Assembly: GCA_032191485.1 (NCBI GenBank) | Contig: JAVDOI010000010.1 | Span: forward strand, 6,689,318-6,753,317 | DNA length: 64,000 bases | Source: Leptoclinus maculatus | Taxonomy: Eukaryota; Chordata; Actinopteri; Perciformes; Stichaeidae | Reading direction: 5' to 3' | Shown: positions 36,601 through 47,515 of the stretch, one piece after another | Layout: every line of letters starts with the position of its first letter | Numbering within the stretch: position 1 is the stretch's first letter | The notes under the pieces: generated by a model | Told to the model about the DNA's origin: nothing | Seen by the model: the letters and a program-made list of their open reading frames with translations, nothing else | Database searches by the model: none | Position numbers and translations under genes: made by a program

Positions 36601-38613
36601 TGTCTCTGTGAAAAAGTGTCGGCAAACATGAAATCACTCGAGCTGTTTGGGGAGACTAAATTGGAGAACGGGCAAGCTCAAATCATGGCAGCGGCAGCTA
36701 GTAGAGGCACTTCCTGTTGCAAGCTCAGCTGCCGCGGCAAGTTGTGGCAGCTGCCACTGTTTGGGAGAGGTGCCGCAGCAGTTTAGCCTTTATTTGTCGT
36801 TATTTGATAATATGTGACAACGGTCGTCAAATGTATGTTAGGGCAAGAAGCCACCCCAACATATAGGTTATTTTATTTTGTTTTATTTCATCTCATTAAA
36901 GCTCCATGGTATGGAAGCCCATTTCCGCAAGCAAAAAAATAAATAAAAGATCAAACATTTTTTTTTAAAAATGAGATCACTAAAAAAAAAAATAGTAACT
37001 TAAAAAATAAATAAAAATGTAATTCACAAAAAAAATAAAAGATATAATTAATTCACAAAAAAAAGAAAAAAAAAAAAATATATATATATATTTGTTTTAC
37101 TTTTTCTCTTGTCAGCAAAAAAGAAAAAAAAAAAAGATGTTTCCAGTTGCTGTTTATTGGTCGCCACCTCAGCTGCTTCTTGCTTAACATTCTATTCAAG
37201 GGTGCGTTTTGCTCAGTACAATCCATGTGAAACATCATCTGTATTTCATGTGTTGTAAAGCCACGTTTTAAAGAAGTCTTCAATGTACTCACAATCCATT
37301 CATATGTCATAGCTGCTTCTATGACTGTTGTGTTAAAGTATCTCATAATTTCGACTTTCTATAGCAACTGGAAAAATCTGGTCAGTGTTATGGTTACAGA
37401 TGTATGGAAGCCCATTCCTGCAGCAAAAAAAAAAAAAAAAAGGAAAAAAATAGTAACTTAAAAAAATAAATAATAATAATTTACTTCACAAAAAAAAAAA
37501 AATCCACCCACAAAATAAATAATAATAATTCTAATAATTTTTTATTTTACTTTTTTTCCACCAGCAACGAGAGATACTTTAACACAACAGTCATAGAAGC
37601 AGCTATGACATATGAATGGATTGTGAGTACATTGAAGACTTCTTTAAAACGTGGCTTTACAACACATGAAATACAGATGATGTTTCACATGGATTGTAAT
37701 GAGCAAAAAAAAAAAATATATATATATATTTTTTTTTGGTGATCTTATTTTATTTTTTTTTGCTGCCGTGAATGGGCTTCCATAGTTTATTGGTCGCCAC
37801 CTCAGCCACATTGGTTTCATTCTTTATACTCCAGAGCTTCAAGGGTGCGTTTGGTCAGTGTTATGGTTACAGATCAGTGGCGGCTGGTTCATAGAGGGCG
37901 CTAGGGCGCCGCCCCCCCTAGAGCTACAAAAAATAAAAATAAAAATAAAAATAAAAATAAAAATAAAATTTAAAATAATAATAAACTATACAAATTGTCA
38001 ATATTTGTGTTTTTGAAACATGGAATCACCCAGTAATATGTGTAAAATATGATATCTGCGGTAAATATATGCTTTTCCTGCTTGTCCTCTCTGCCTGTCT
38101 GCTCTTCCTCTCTGTGTGTGCGCGTCTCAGCTGGCTGGGGCGCTGGAAAAACTGCCCCAAAGAGGCGGGTCTATAAAGCAGTTTAGCCAATGCTGAGTAA
38201 AGATATAAATGAGTGACATACAATTCAGCCAATCAGCGTCCTCAAATAGATTCAGCTTGGGGCAGTTTTTTTCCTGCCCCAAGCTGCGCGTTCTCGTCAG
38301 GAGAAGTCTCTACAGGAGAGCGCCAGTGTGAGCACTACTCCTCCAAGACCCGTTTGAGAGGAGAACTGAGAGGAGAAACTACTGAAAGAGCTGATCCCAG
38401 ATCAGCCTGACCTCACAATCAGACAGCAGACTAGCAGGAAAGAGAAGCAGTACATGAAGCTTCTCTACTAGCTGTACACCAGACAGGTTTGACTAGCTGG
38501 ATGACGTCATGATAATAACTTATTTATCTTTTTAAAACAACGGGGACAGATCCAGCATGGACAGTTAGGGAGTGAGGGACATGAAGCACCTGTCTGAGAA
38601 ATGGATATATAGT

Positions 38614-38660
<47 letters not shown>

Positions 38661-40578
38661 TTTATATTATAGTGAATATTATTATATGACATATATATTA
38701 TTATATTATACAGAATATTATATGATATATATATTATTATATTATACAGAATATTATATGATATATATATATATATTATTATATTATACAGAATATTATT
38801 ATATGTTATATATATTATATTATACTGAATTCCCTGTGAGGGTGACTAAAATAAGAGTTTGTGAAAGTGTTATTTACTGCTTTTTTTCGTGTTGGAATAA
38901 ATGTTAAATATTTAACTGCAAAGTAGTAATGCGCGTTTGATACCTTAATTTGTTTGCATTAAATCATTCTGGGATGTTTGCTGAAATTGATTGGATGTGG
39001 CACAGCCCTACCAAGAACATTTTCCACCAGCCGCCACTGTTACAGATGGATGCACCAAAAGTTTTTTTTTTTTTTTTTGCTGGTGGAAAAAAAGTAAAAT
39101 AAAAAAATATATGTATATTAGAATTATTATTATTTATTTTGTGGGTGGATTTTTTTTTTTTTGTGAATTACATTTCTTTCTTTTTTTTTTGTTACAATTT
39201 TTTTTTTTTTGCTTGCAGGAATGGGCTTCCATACCATGGCATGACCTAAACTGTTTGCCAAAATATTTATTGTTCATGTGGTGTTGTAGTTTACAAAATA
39301 GTGACTGTGCTCCAGTTTTCTGGACCCAGGGATAAACAGTAGTGAAACACATATTGAAGACCAGCGTCATTGACCCATTTGGCCACCAGAGGGAGTTTAC
39401 CTTTAAGTGAGCGCTTCTGTCAGGAGTAAACAAATGCAGCGAACATACATATTTTTTATTTATCACCACAGGTTTAGAGATGTTTTCCTCCGTTTCTTTT
39501 TGAAAATATATTTTTCTGAATTTATACATCCATTGTGCAATGAAATTCGTTAACATAGCCGTTCATCCACCCTAGTTTAATCTGCTGGTGTAGTTGCCAT
39601 GGGCAACAAGTACCAACTGAAAGTTAGCCTTCATTAGATTGTTAATAAAAACGAGTAGCCATAACATTACAATTCGGCCTTTTTTTAATAAACCAATTAC
39701 AACTACCAACAGTCATACATTAAAGGACCTTAATGTATTGTCACATAATGTCAAATAAAGGCTAAACTATACCGCGGAATCCGCTCCAAAACAGTGGCAG
39801 CTGAGCTTGCAACAGGAAGTGCCTCTACTAGCTGCCGCTGCCACGATTTGAGCCAGCTCCTACTGCTAAATTGTGCCTTTTTTCTTTTCTTTTGGAGGTG
39901 CTGCTGGGCCTGCTGCTCCAGGACCGTGGACACACCCCTCGCCTGCTGGGCTACTGCGGGGACCTGTACATGACGGAGCGAGTCCCCTACGGGCCCCTGT
40001 ATGGTTTGTCTCTGCCCTGGCCGCTGGTGTCCTGGGTGCCCAGCAGCGTGCAGCGCACTATAGACCAGTGGTTCACCCCCTCGTGGCCTCGCAAAGCAAA
40101 GATCTCCATGGGCCTCCTGGAGCTGGTGGAGGACATCTTCCACGGCACCTACGGCAGCTTCCTGATCTGCGACGTCGCCGCGGCGCACTTCGGTTACACC
40201 GACCGCCACGAGCTCCGCCTGACCAACACCCAAGCGGTGGTTCCCGAGGACGAGTTCAGACGCACCATGCGGGTGCTGAAGTGCGAGACTGATGCCGACT
40301 GCGTGTACGGGGTCGACTGCCAGACGTCGTGTGACGCGTCGGAAAAGCGGTGCAGGGAGGAGCCGGTTCAGCCAAACCTGGCAAAGGCGTGCGGCACGCT
40401 GAAGGACTACCTCTTGCGTGGGGCGCCGTCAGGGCTGAGAGAGGAGCTCGAGAGGCAGCTGTACGCCTGCATGGCTCTTAAGGGAAATGCTGGACAGATG
40501 AACATGGAGCACTCGCTCATTCTCAACAACCTGAAAGCTCTGCTGTGGAAACAGATCTCACACACCAAAGACTCGTGA
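31267..40578 (+). CDS. dipk1a: DIPK1A (FAM69A), ER-resident protein-kinase-like membrane protein
   Basis: A single-pass type II membrane protein of the FAM69/DIPK family: a kinase-like fold in the ER lumen, with activity not established for this member. Exons: 31267-31320, 35431-35565, 35920-36027, 36125-36301, 36415-36546, 39898-40578. All splice sites are GT-AG and all junctions fall between codons. The total is 428 residues, the same as human FAM69A. The start gives MAKGLFPRAWVKKSFYFQ, close to human MARSLCPGAWLRKPYYLQ. Transmembrane segment about 28-47 (YLFLTWLTVLVGSWVLYVQY). Cys-rich luminal part with CDKYRKGIIDGSACSSLC. An EF-hand loop at about 179-190 (DGNKDGRVSLPE) has calcium ligands at positions 1, 3, 5 and 12. 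The kinase-like C-terminal region includes FTPSWPRKAKISMGLLE and ends ISHTKDS. The last intron is enlarged by a TIR element. Confidence 0.97.
32948..33142 (+). mobile_element. LINE (non-LTR retrotransposon) ORF2 C-terminal fragment
   Basis: The plus-strand frame gives FCWGSDASTADRKSSVLRSS then SIEDVEERKMMGN and SHETL. This resembles the C-terminal tail of fish L2/Rex1-type LINE polyproteins (CWGSSASxxDRKRL, later a RML.K block and HP.H.T). Part of the usual tail is missing. It lies in DIPK1A intron 1, and I see no reverse-transcriptase core nearby. The exact clade is uncertain. Confidence 0.55.
33591..33620. repeat. (TA)n microsatellite
   Basis: An uninterrupted TA tract in DIPK1A intron 1. 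Confidence 0.9.
35301..35335. repeat. (TG)n microsatellite with GC interruptions
   Basis: A TG tract broken by a few CG steps, about 95 bp before the acceptor of DIPK1A exon 2. Confidence 0.85.
37207..37708. repeat. Internal inverted repeat: 138-bp arms, 226-bp spacer
   Basis: Arms at 37207-37344 and 37571-37708 are reverse complements with about one mismatch. The left arm ends TTAAAGTATCTC and the right begins GAGATACTTTAA. Near identity implies a recent inverted duplication or gene conversion within the host element. Confidence 0.9.
37921..37972. repeat. (AAAAAT)n tract
   Basis: A hexamer-period A-rich array inside the nested element. Confidence 0.85.
38614..38825. repeat. (AT)n(GT)n tract and AT minisatellite
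   Basis: An AT run and a GT run to about 38660 are followed by three to four copies of a unit of about 43 bp containing ATTATATTATACAGAATATT, ending near 38825. It lies inside the nested hAT element. Confidence 0.85.
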
Positions 40579-42060
40579 CGAGGAAGTCCTTCGGAAATCT
40601 CGGTTTCCACACGTGGAGCTGAGTATTAAAGATGCTGTGATTTAGGAATTGCAAATGTAATGAAGTTGTTTTTATCTGCTCTTAACACTTATGAATGATC
40701 AAGCTGATGGAGACTCTACATCCTCTGTCCCAGTTTCAGAGGTTAAATAAACTGAATGATTGCATGTTCAGAAGATTTCATGCAGCCACATTATTAGTCA
40801 CAGTAGTGGGATGTTTTCGTGGGGCACTGCTGATAACAGACGTGTCAACAGATTTACTGTTACTTTCAAGAGCTGAGAGACCACGTTGCTGTTTTTTTGC
40901 CACAAAATCATTCAGATATTTTGGAGATTGAAAAAGCAGAGTTGTACAAAGCTCCAGTTGGCACTATTTTAAGATGGGCTCATATATTTTGTTATGTTAC
41001 GGTTGCTCCTGAGCATCATGGCATAATAAGGGAGTGTACCTTTAAATGATTCGGCAGTTGATATTCTTGTGTCCAGCAAATTCAGTCAAAAGACCAAAAC
41101 CAGCAGTGCGTTATTTCATTACTCAGTACTGTTGGATTTTTTTGGGGCGCTGTAGTTTTAAGCAAAGGTTACTCAAACAGGAGTGAATAGTGTAAACGAT
41201 TCCGCTGTAGATTAATTCACATTTGGTGCACTGATTGTTTACAGCAGCAGGACACTGTTTGTGGCATCGACTCAAAATAAACTACAGTGCCTGTGTTAAT
41301 CATAATAAAGGAACATGTCACGCAGTGCAACGAACTATTTTGGGCTTCGGCTACACAGGCTGTACAAAACGAATACATTTTTGATTTGCTCCTTTTTAGG
41401 GGTATATGTGACCATTTAAAATAAAGAATATCACCAGACTTCACTTTGAACAGGTAGCAAACAAAAGTGACAAATCAAAGGGGAAAAAAAAAGCATTCCC
41501 TTTGATAGTCACTCATCTGCATAATAAAGTGAGGCAGTTCATCAGCTTCAAAGTGGACACCGTGATGGTATTTGTCAGTATTCCACAGGGATCTTCCTGT
41601 ATCAGTGTACTTCACTCCGCTGTAACACTAGTGACATCGTCAATGCTGCATCAACACGAGGAATATCAATGTATTTAATTTGTGAATGTTATCTTGTACA
41701 TTTCTCACTGAAAAGAGCATTTGTGGTAATGTGCTGTATCACATTTTTTGGGGATTTTGTCTCAGTGCCATAGAGATCCAGCTGAAGTCATTTATGAATG
41801 TTCACCACCGCCAAAAGGTGGAGATTGTGATCGACTTGTGGTCACAACTTGAATGCTGTATAAACAGTATTTTCCATGATTCATTCCAGACATTGCCTGT
41901 CGTGAAGTTGCTGTGACCGAGTTGACAACCTGACTTGATTTACCACTCAGAACAGACGTGACCTGTAAAGCATGTCGAGCTTGTGGTCAATGCTGCTGTT
42001 TGTTTTTACTTTGAAAATGTAAAAAAAAAAAAAAAAAGTTTACTTATTGAAGAGACCAGC
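40579..42060 (+). other. DIPK1A 3' UTR and space between convergent genes
   Basis: There is no coding sequence here. AATAAA at 40746-40751 is a proximal polyadenylation signal. Further AATAAA copies near 41275, 41418 and 41521 could give longer transcripts. RPL5 arrives from the other side. Confidence 0.5.
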
Positions 42061-42286
42061 ATGATTTTGCACAATTAAACGTCACCACGTCACTAACTCA
42101 TCAAATCTGTTCAGGTCTGATTTATAACACCACACTGGGAGCTTTTATCACACTTTGAGTCGTTTAGGTTAAATATTAGTCATGGCTGAAATATGCAGAT
42201 AATGTTCTTTAAAGTACATGCAACCACTCAACACACAACTCTTTAAAAAACTATTGACGGAGACAAAAACTTGAGTTTGAAATAAA

Positions 42287-42292
42287 TTTATT
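42287..42292 (-). terminator. RPL5 polyadenylation signal AATAAA
   Basis: A minus-strand AATAAA about 33 bp past the RPL5 stop, giving the very short 3' UTR usual for ribosomal protein genes. Confidence 0.8.
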
Positions 42293-42324
42293 TGTCTGTG
42301 ATGTGTGTTGTCGCAGCAGAGCCC

Positions 42325-45300
42325 CTAACCGTCCTCTGCCTCTTGTTCTTGCGCTCGTAAGAAGCTGGCTTTCTTCTGGGCGACGCGGTCCTTCCTCTGT
42401 GTCAGAGATAACTTGGCACGATTCCACCTGCCCGGAAAGAAACACAACAGCAGCTCCATTAACATTCAGCACAGGAGGAGAAGTTTGTCCACTCAGCACT
42501 GGGAGCTTCCCAGTGCAGATATTCAATACCAATTCTGAAAAGGCAATCAAGGAAGTAAGAACCCACCTCTTCTTCTTGACGTCTTTTGTGGGTTTCTTTA
42601 CGTGGGCGGGGTTCGCTCTAATGCCGTCGTGTGCTTTTTTGTACATTTCTTCAACCTGACAAAAACAAACGCATGTTAATGCACCACGTCTACGACATTT
42701 CACTGTGCCCAATGGTTCGTCTAGCTTCTCTCAGCCCCGTCTTGAAAGGACAGTAAGCATCAGCTAATGCAAATGAAGGACCAACTACATTTTGCTCAGC
42801 GGGATTTGTAACATCATCAAGAAGCAGAGAACCAGCAAACAGTCGTCAAATATTTGAGAAACAAATCCAGTAACAATTGTGATCAAGAAATGTCCTAGGC
42901 AACATTCTACAGTATTAAAACACGTATTACTGCTCTCTGGTGGACACACTATGTAATGGATGCAGTGTTTCTACTCAACTTCAAACATATTGCAGGACTC
43001 TCTACTGCAATGTATTACTTATCGGGCTAACTATACACCGATAGATACATCTTCAATAAATTAATATCAGTCAGCCCTTACGGTATTAGCTGGGCTCTAA
43101 CAAGTAACTGACATCAAATCAACTTTTTTATTTAATCAATTACTTCAGGAGCAGTGATGTGCATCAATTGCAATTTTCTTTTAAACTAAAAATAAAACAC
43201 AACATATTCATCCATAATTGTTGCATTTCATTACCTCCCGTCACTGAACACTCCCACTTGTAGGCTAATTTATTGAGCTAGAAAAGAGGAGGCGTCTCAC
43301 AGGATGGACGAACTTCAGTGCAGCAATTTCATTGATGATATTGGCCCAGACATAAATTAAGAGAATTTCATATTAAACTAATCTGGCCGACTGATTGGCC
43401 GACTAGGTTGCACCTGTGACTAGTTGCTTTACTGCATCTATATTGTGAGAGAGGAGCCTTCATCTTACTGCGTCTGGCGTGACTCCGTTCTTGATGAAGC
43501 GAGAGAACTGTTTCTTGTAGGCGTCCTCGTCCTCCTCCATCAGGTACGACATGTAGTCGGCCACGTTCATGCCCATGATGTGTTTCCGGTGCATGTCTGC
43601 GTTGAATTCTTTACTCTCCGGGTCGTAGCCGGGGAAACGTTTTATACTAGAAACAAGGCAGAGCAGAGCAGAGATACCATCAGGTTTGGCGACAGAGACA
43701 GACAATTCAGCTTTTTTATTACTTGTAACCATTTCTTATGAATGTTTTTTTCTTCCTGGTTTCTTTTAATTATGTTCCTCCTCCTACAAACAATCACACT
43801 GTGATACAATGAGGCGCTTGCTTCGGTTCGTCTCGCTTCTCTCAGCCCCGTCTTGAAAGGACAGTAAGCATCAGCTAATGCAAATGAAGGACCAACTACA
43901 TTTTGCTCAGCGGAATTTGTAACATCATCAAGAAGCCGAGAAGAACCAATAAACTACAAACCGGACCAGTTTGGCTGACTGGTCATCGACCAACTGTGCA
44001 ACAACTATGATTGGCTTTACGGAAAAGGAAAAACTATGTATTCTTTCTCAAAGTGATACTTAAGTGAGTTTTATTAGTGTAATTATATCACACATTTAGA
44101 TGTTGAAGAACTTTCCTCCCTTGAAACCACACCACTAGTGCAGAGGTGGAGTTGCATAACACATACAATACAACCTACAATAAACTGGTGCTGTTTACTC
44201 TCTCATGCTGACCTGTGGGGAATGGCCAGCCCTCCGTCTACTGCCCCCTTCAGCGCTCCGAACACCTTGTTTCCTGTAGTGGTTCTGGCGAGGCCTGCGT
44301 CCAAGTAACAGGTGAAGGCACCCGGCTGTCCGTCAACGCTCTCCACATTGAACTCATCTCCCGTCACCTCCACCTGGCCCTCGTACACCTGGTCCATGCC
44401 AAACTTGTGCAGCAGCTAAGAAGAAGGAGGTACGGAAGAGGATGTGAGAAAACACACGACGATCACACTCTTTCGAAATATGACACAATAAATCTGACCG
44501 TTGAAATTGCTGTGTGAGCACAAATCTCACTATCCTATCAATGTGCTGACATCAGCAGCTTTCTGTGTGTGTCAACTCTTACCCTGCGGGCCAGCAGCAG
44601 CCCGGTGCAGTAGGCCGCAGCGTAGTTAGTAAGGCCCACTGTGATGCCGTATTTGGCCAGCTCGTGAGAGTAAGAAGCGCACACAATCTGGTCTCCTTCA
44701 ATCTTTGCATAGGCAATCTGCACGAGAAGACACATTGGGTTAGTCCGGTCATGTTTAATAGGAGACCACGTGCGTTTCAGCCAGTCTCTCAGTCACTGAC
44801 CTGGCAGCAGATATCCCTGTTGGAGAACCGGACGATCATTCGGTACTTGGGCGTGTTGTACTTGTTTTTGTCCTGCACAACCAGGCGCTTCCGGGCAAAG
44901 AAGTCAGTCTTCCCCTCTGTAGAATTACAAAGAGTCGATGATCACCGTTTAGATTGATTAAAACACGAGCACGGCTTCATGGTGCATGGTCACAATCAGG
45001 GTAATGAAGCTGAAGTGAAGACAATATGGTCTTACCTCTTCTTCTCCTGAATTTGACTTGAAATCTCCTGAAGTAGGACTTGTTCTTCACCACTTTGACG
45101 AAACCCTGCGAGGAAAAGTAGAGTCAAGATGTTACCGTGCAAACTATAAGCGAAAAAAAAATATCATGCGAACGAAAACAATGTTAACACGTTTAAGAGT
45201 CACTGTGTCGTTATAATAGTATTTATCTTGAGCTTGGTGTGAGTGCTCTGCAGTGTAAGTCTGAGGTTTCGTCAGCCGTGGAGGCGCCACGTTGGAGCAT

Positions 45301-45453
45301 TGCAGCTCGCCGGTCGAGTACGACCAAACAGCCGCGAACATCCACAAACATCTGCCCCCTCAGAGCACTAGAAACATTTCTCTACCATCCAACACATCTC
45401 TACACACCATGACTGCCTGCACTGGATGTATATTTAAAATTTTAACTCACCAT
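42325..45453 (-). CDS. rpl5: RPL5 (uL18), large-subunit ribosomal protein
   Basis: RPL5 binds 5S rRNA with RPL11, forms the 5S RNP of the 60S subunit and links ribosome stress to MDM2/p53. Exons from 5' to 3' (minus): 45451-45453, 45036-45105, 44801-44916, 44583-44717, 44213-44415, 43469-43646, 42567-42655, 42325-42427. Phases agree and give 298 residues (human 297). Exon 1 codes only the start Met, as in mammals. Readable blocks: GFVKVVKNKSYFRRFQVKF, NKYNTPKYRMIVRFSNRDIC, GLTNYAAAYCTGLLLARR, GQPGAFTCYLDAGLARTTTG, HRKHIMGMNVADYM, and the basic tail KKKRWNRAKLSLTQRKDRVA ending AQEQEAEDG. The tail ends differ slightly from the mammalian RAQERAAES. Introns 5 and 6 host snoRNAs. Confidence 0.98.
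42724..42825 (-). ncRNA. Box C/D snoRNA in RPL5 intron 6 (SNORD21-like), copy 1
   Basis: On the minus strand the ends form a 6-bp terminal stem (GCTTCT with AGAAGC). The 5' stem is followed by TGATGATG (box C) and the 3' stem is preceded by CTGA (box D). Internally CCGCTGAGC (box D'-like) and GCTGATGC (box C'-like) are present. Just before box D lies TTTCAAGACGGG, complementary to the conserved 28S rRNA segment CCCGUCUUGAAA. U21/SNORD21 is known from RPL5 intron 5 in mammals and chicken, so I take this as that family. The 3' end is about 68 nt from the next exon, a favourable distance for intronic snoRNA release. Confidence 0.85.
43835..43936 (-). ncRNA. Box C/D snoRNA in RPL5 intron 5 (SNORD21-like), copy 2
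   Basis: It is the same length as the intron 6 copy and differs by about one base (CGGAA for CGGGA on the plus strand, next to box D'). It keeps the terminal stem, TGATGATG, CTGA and the TTTCAAGACGGG guide. Intron 5 is the position of mammalian SNORD21, so this may be the ancestral copy. Identity stops outside the snoRNA, which fits a snoRNA-sized duplication or gene conversion. Confidence 0.87.
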
Positions 45454-45520
45454 TTTTGAGCAGATTTTGCTGCTCTTCCTCCTGGATTCCGATGGGTCTG
45501 TTATGTAGCGGAAGGTAGAT
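45454..45520 (-). promoter_or_regulatory. rpl5: RPL5 5' UTR with candidate TOP start
   Basis: On the minus strand the pyrimidine run CCTTCC at 45515-45510 lies about 60 nt upstream of the ATG. It is the best candidate for the 5' terminal oligopyrimidine start expected of a ribosomal protein mRNA. The 5' UTR then reads through a purine-rich stretch to CAAAAATG at the GT donor. The start site is inferred. Confidence 0.45.
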
Positions 45521-47515
45521 TTGGCAACGTATCTTCAGTAGGATGTCTCGTGAGCACACAGCGCCCCCTGCTGCCCCGGAAGACCACGCGCAGGAGCCGA
45601 CAGGGGGCAGCAGCGACACACACACACAGGGTTCACTCACAGTGATTTAGTGATGATCAAGTTATGATAATATAATACAATATAATGCACATTGTTATGT
45701 AACTTCTTGAAATGTTCATGGTAAAAAAATGATTCATAAATCTACCAAATAGAGAAAAATGTGTGTTGGCCTTTGGAGTTGAGTATTTCTAGAGCTGAAT
45801 TCCCTGTCAGGCTAATACGTTGAGCCAGTTTTTATCAGGTATTTCCAGTGAAGTAATGATAGCAATGCTAATAAACTTATATATAGCACATTTTACACAA
45901 GAAATGCCACGGAAAGTGTTTTACAAAACAGATAAGAGCGGACAATTTAATAACAGTTTATATTTAAATACATTTGAAACAAGGATAGATGTCAAATTAT
46001 TAACAGTTAAAATAAAGTAACTTCCATGAGCATCGTCTCAACCAGTTTGGGGCGAGTTCATGAATTCATGAATAATTAATGAATAATTAAAATTAATTAA
46101 TGTGAAAGCTAATGCAGGTACTTTAAGTCAGAATAAATTAGATTAGAATAAATGGTTTGATGAAAAATTTCCAATTCCAAACATGTCACCTGATCGCACT
46201 CAGCGATGATGAGGCCAATTTGCTTTCAGACAACTTGACACTGTGCAGGACAGATCTGCTGATGTATCATCCATCCATGTTGTGAAATCAAGCTATTCAG
46301 AAAAACGGATGATGATTTGGGCCGGAAAGGTCTAAATTATGAAATCGCTGAAGCTTGGGTGGATTTTAAATGCAGAGGTCACAATATTTGACTCTTGAAT
46401 CAGAATCTGAGGCAGATTTTTTTGAGCTAGCCGCCCACCAACGCAAGATGTTATCTCCATATCTATAAAATCACTCAGGATATGTACAGTCAACTTATTG
46501 AAACCCTGTATGTATGTTTGTAAAATGTACAGATTTACAGTCCAACACAGAGTTTATAAAACTCCCTCCAGATTAAAAAAATGGGCTCAAGCTCTGAACT
46601 TTGCTGGCACAGTAAAGTCCTCCTGGACATGGGTGCTTGATTCAGTATCAGTACTTATGAATATTATTCTCTCACTTTGTCCTGATGTTCGTTGGGGTCA
46701 AAGGCTGCACAGCTTTCCTCCAAAAAACATACAAATTAAGATTGTATTTGTTGAATTGGAGGTAGACCTACTATACGCCTCATTGTTATTTACCTTGTTG
46801 GTATGGAAGGAAATATACTTTAAGTGACAATAAAGGTCCTGATAATTTGGGATCAATTAGGGAATTGCCTTTCAGTATTACAAATTAGATACGACCATTA
46901 CGTTTCTTCTTCTTCTAAAATTCTTCAGCTATTATTTCAACATGCGGTCACACATACTTCTATATAACCTGGACAACTGCCATGATATCACACCAGTATG
47001 ACTTATACACTGACGGCACATCCCAACTGAGCTGACATTCAGCAGCAGTTAGTAAGAGTGACATGAGTAATACAAACAGTAAAAGTAACATGTGTCTCAC
47101 ACTGCTGGTCCACCTATTTCCAAACACCAGACTGAGGTTGCTGCTGATCCACCCATTGAACTCTGCTGTGATTAATAGTGATGAGCATCATGCTGTTGGT
47201 GTCATTCAAAGGGCTCAGCATTGCTCCACAGGTCCCTCTGTTCATGGACCTGGAATGTACAGATACCAGGAACAGACTCAACACCGGACACCAGGAGCAA
47301 AAATGAAACAAAATAAAAGCATCTGGATTTTCTGCCTTGTTCATTTCTGCTGTAGAGAAAAATTATTGCTTTTTTTTTTGCTCAAGAGTTAGATGAGAAG
47401 ACTGATACGACTCTTCTGCACTAGAAAACTGTGGAACAGGGGAAAACAGATAATCTAAAGCTCACTTATTAATGTTTGTTTAATTTGTACTAAAACCCAA
47501 GTTGGACAATGTCTT

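Larger units (their letters stand above)
37875..39039. mobile_element. Nested non-autonomous hAT element
   Basis: It begins CAGTGGCGGCTGGT and ends with the exact reverse complement ACCAGCCGCCACTG, a 14-bp perfect TIR with the hAT-type CAG terminus. A perfect 8-bp duplication TTACAGAT flanks it (37867-37874 and 39040-39047). The 1,165-bp interior holds an (AAAAAT)n tract, GC-rich inverted segments with CTGCCCCAA, and an AT-rich minisatellite, but no transposase. It inserted into the larger element. Confidence 0.9.
36664..39865. mobile_element. 3.2 kb hAT-like TIR element in the last DIPK1A intron
   Basis: Inverted ends of 130-160 bp lie at 36664-36820 and 39738-39865. They share GGCAGCGGCAGCTAGTAGAG, GCACTTCCTGTTGCAAGCTC and TAGCCTTTATTTG in opposite orientation. 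The 8-bp sequence CTAAATTG flanks both sides (36656-36663 and 39866-39873), a target-site duplication length typical of hAT elements. There is no transposase frame, so it is non-autonomous. Inside are poly-A/poly-T blocks, a 138-bp inverted pair and a nested second element. The right end lies 32 bp upstream of the final exon. Confidence 0.82.

Noticed and set aside
39751..40233. 160-residue open frame on the minus strand
   Set aside because: It is the antisense shadow of the GC-rich last DIPK1A exon; the plus-strand frame matches the family to its last residue.
42428..42566. H/ACA snoRNA in RPL5 intron 7
   Set aside because: The intron is only 139 nt, leaving too little room beside the splice signals, and no hinge or ACA pattern was evident.
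46498..46827. 109-residue frame possibly from a retroelement
   Set aside because: No motif of reverse transcriptase, integrase or other family could be recognised, and the other frames are broken; left as unannotated intergenic sequence.
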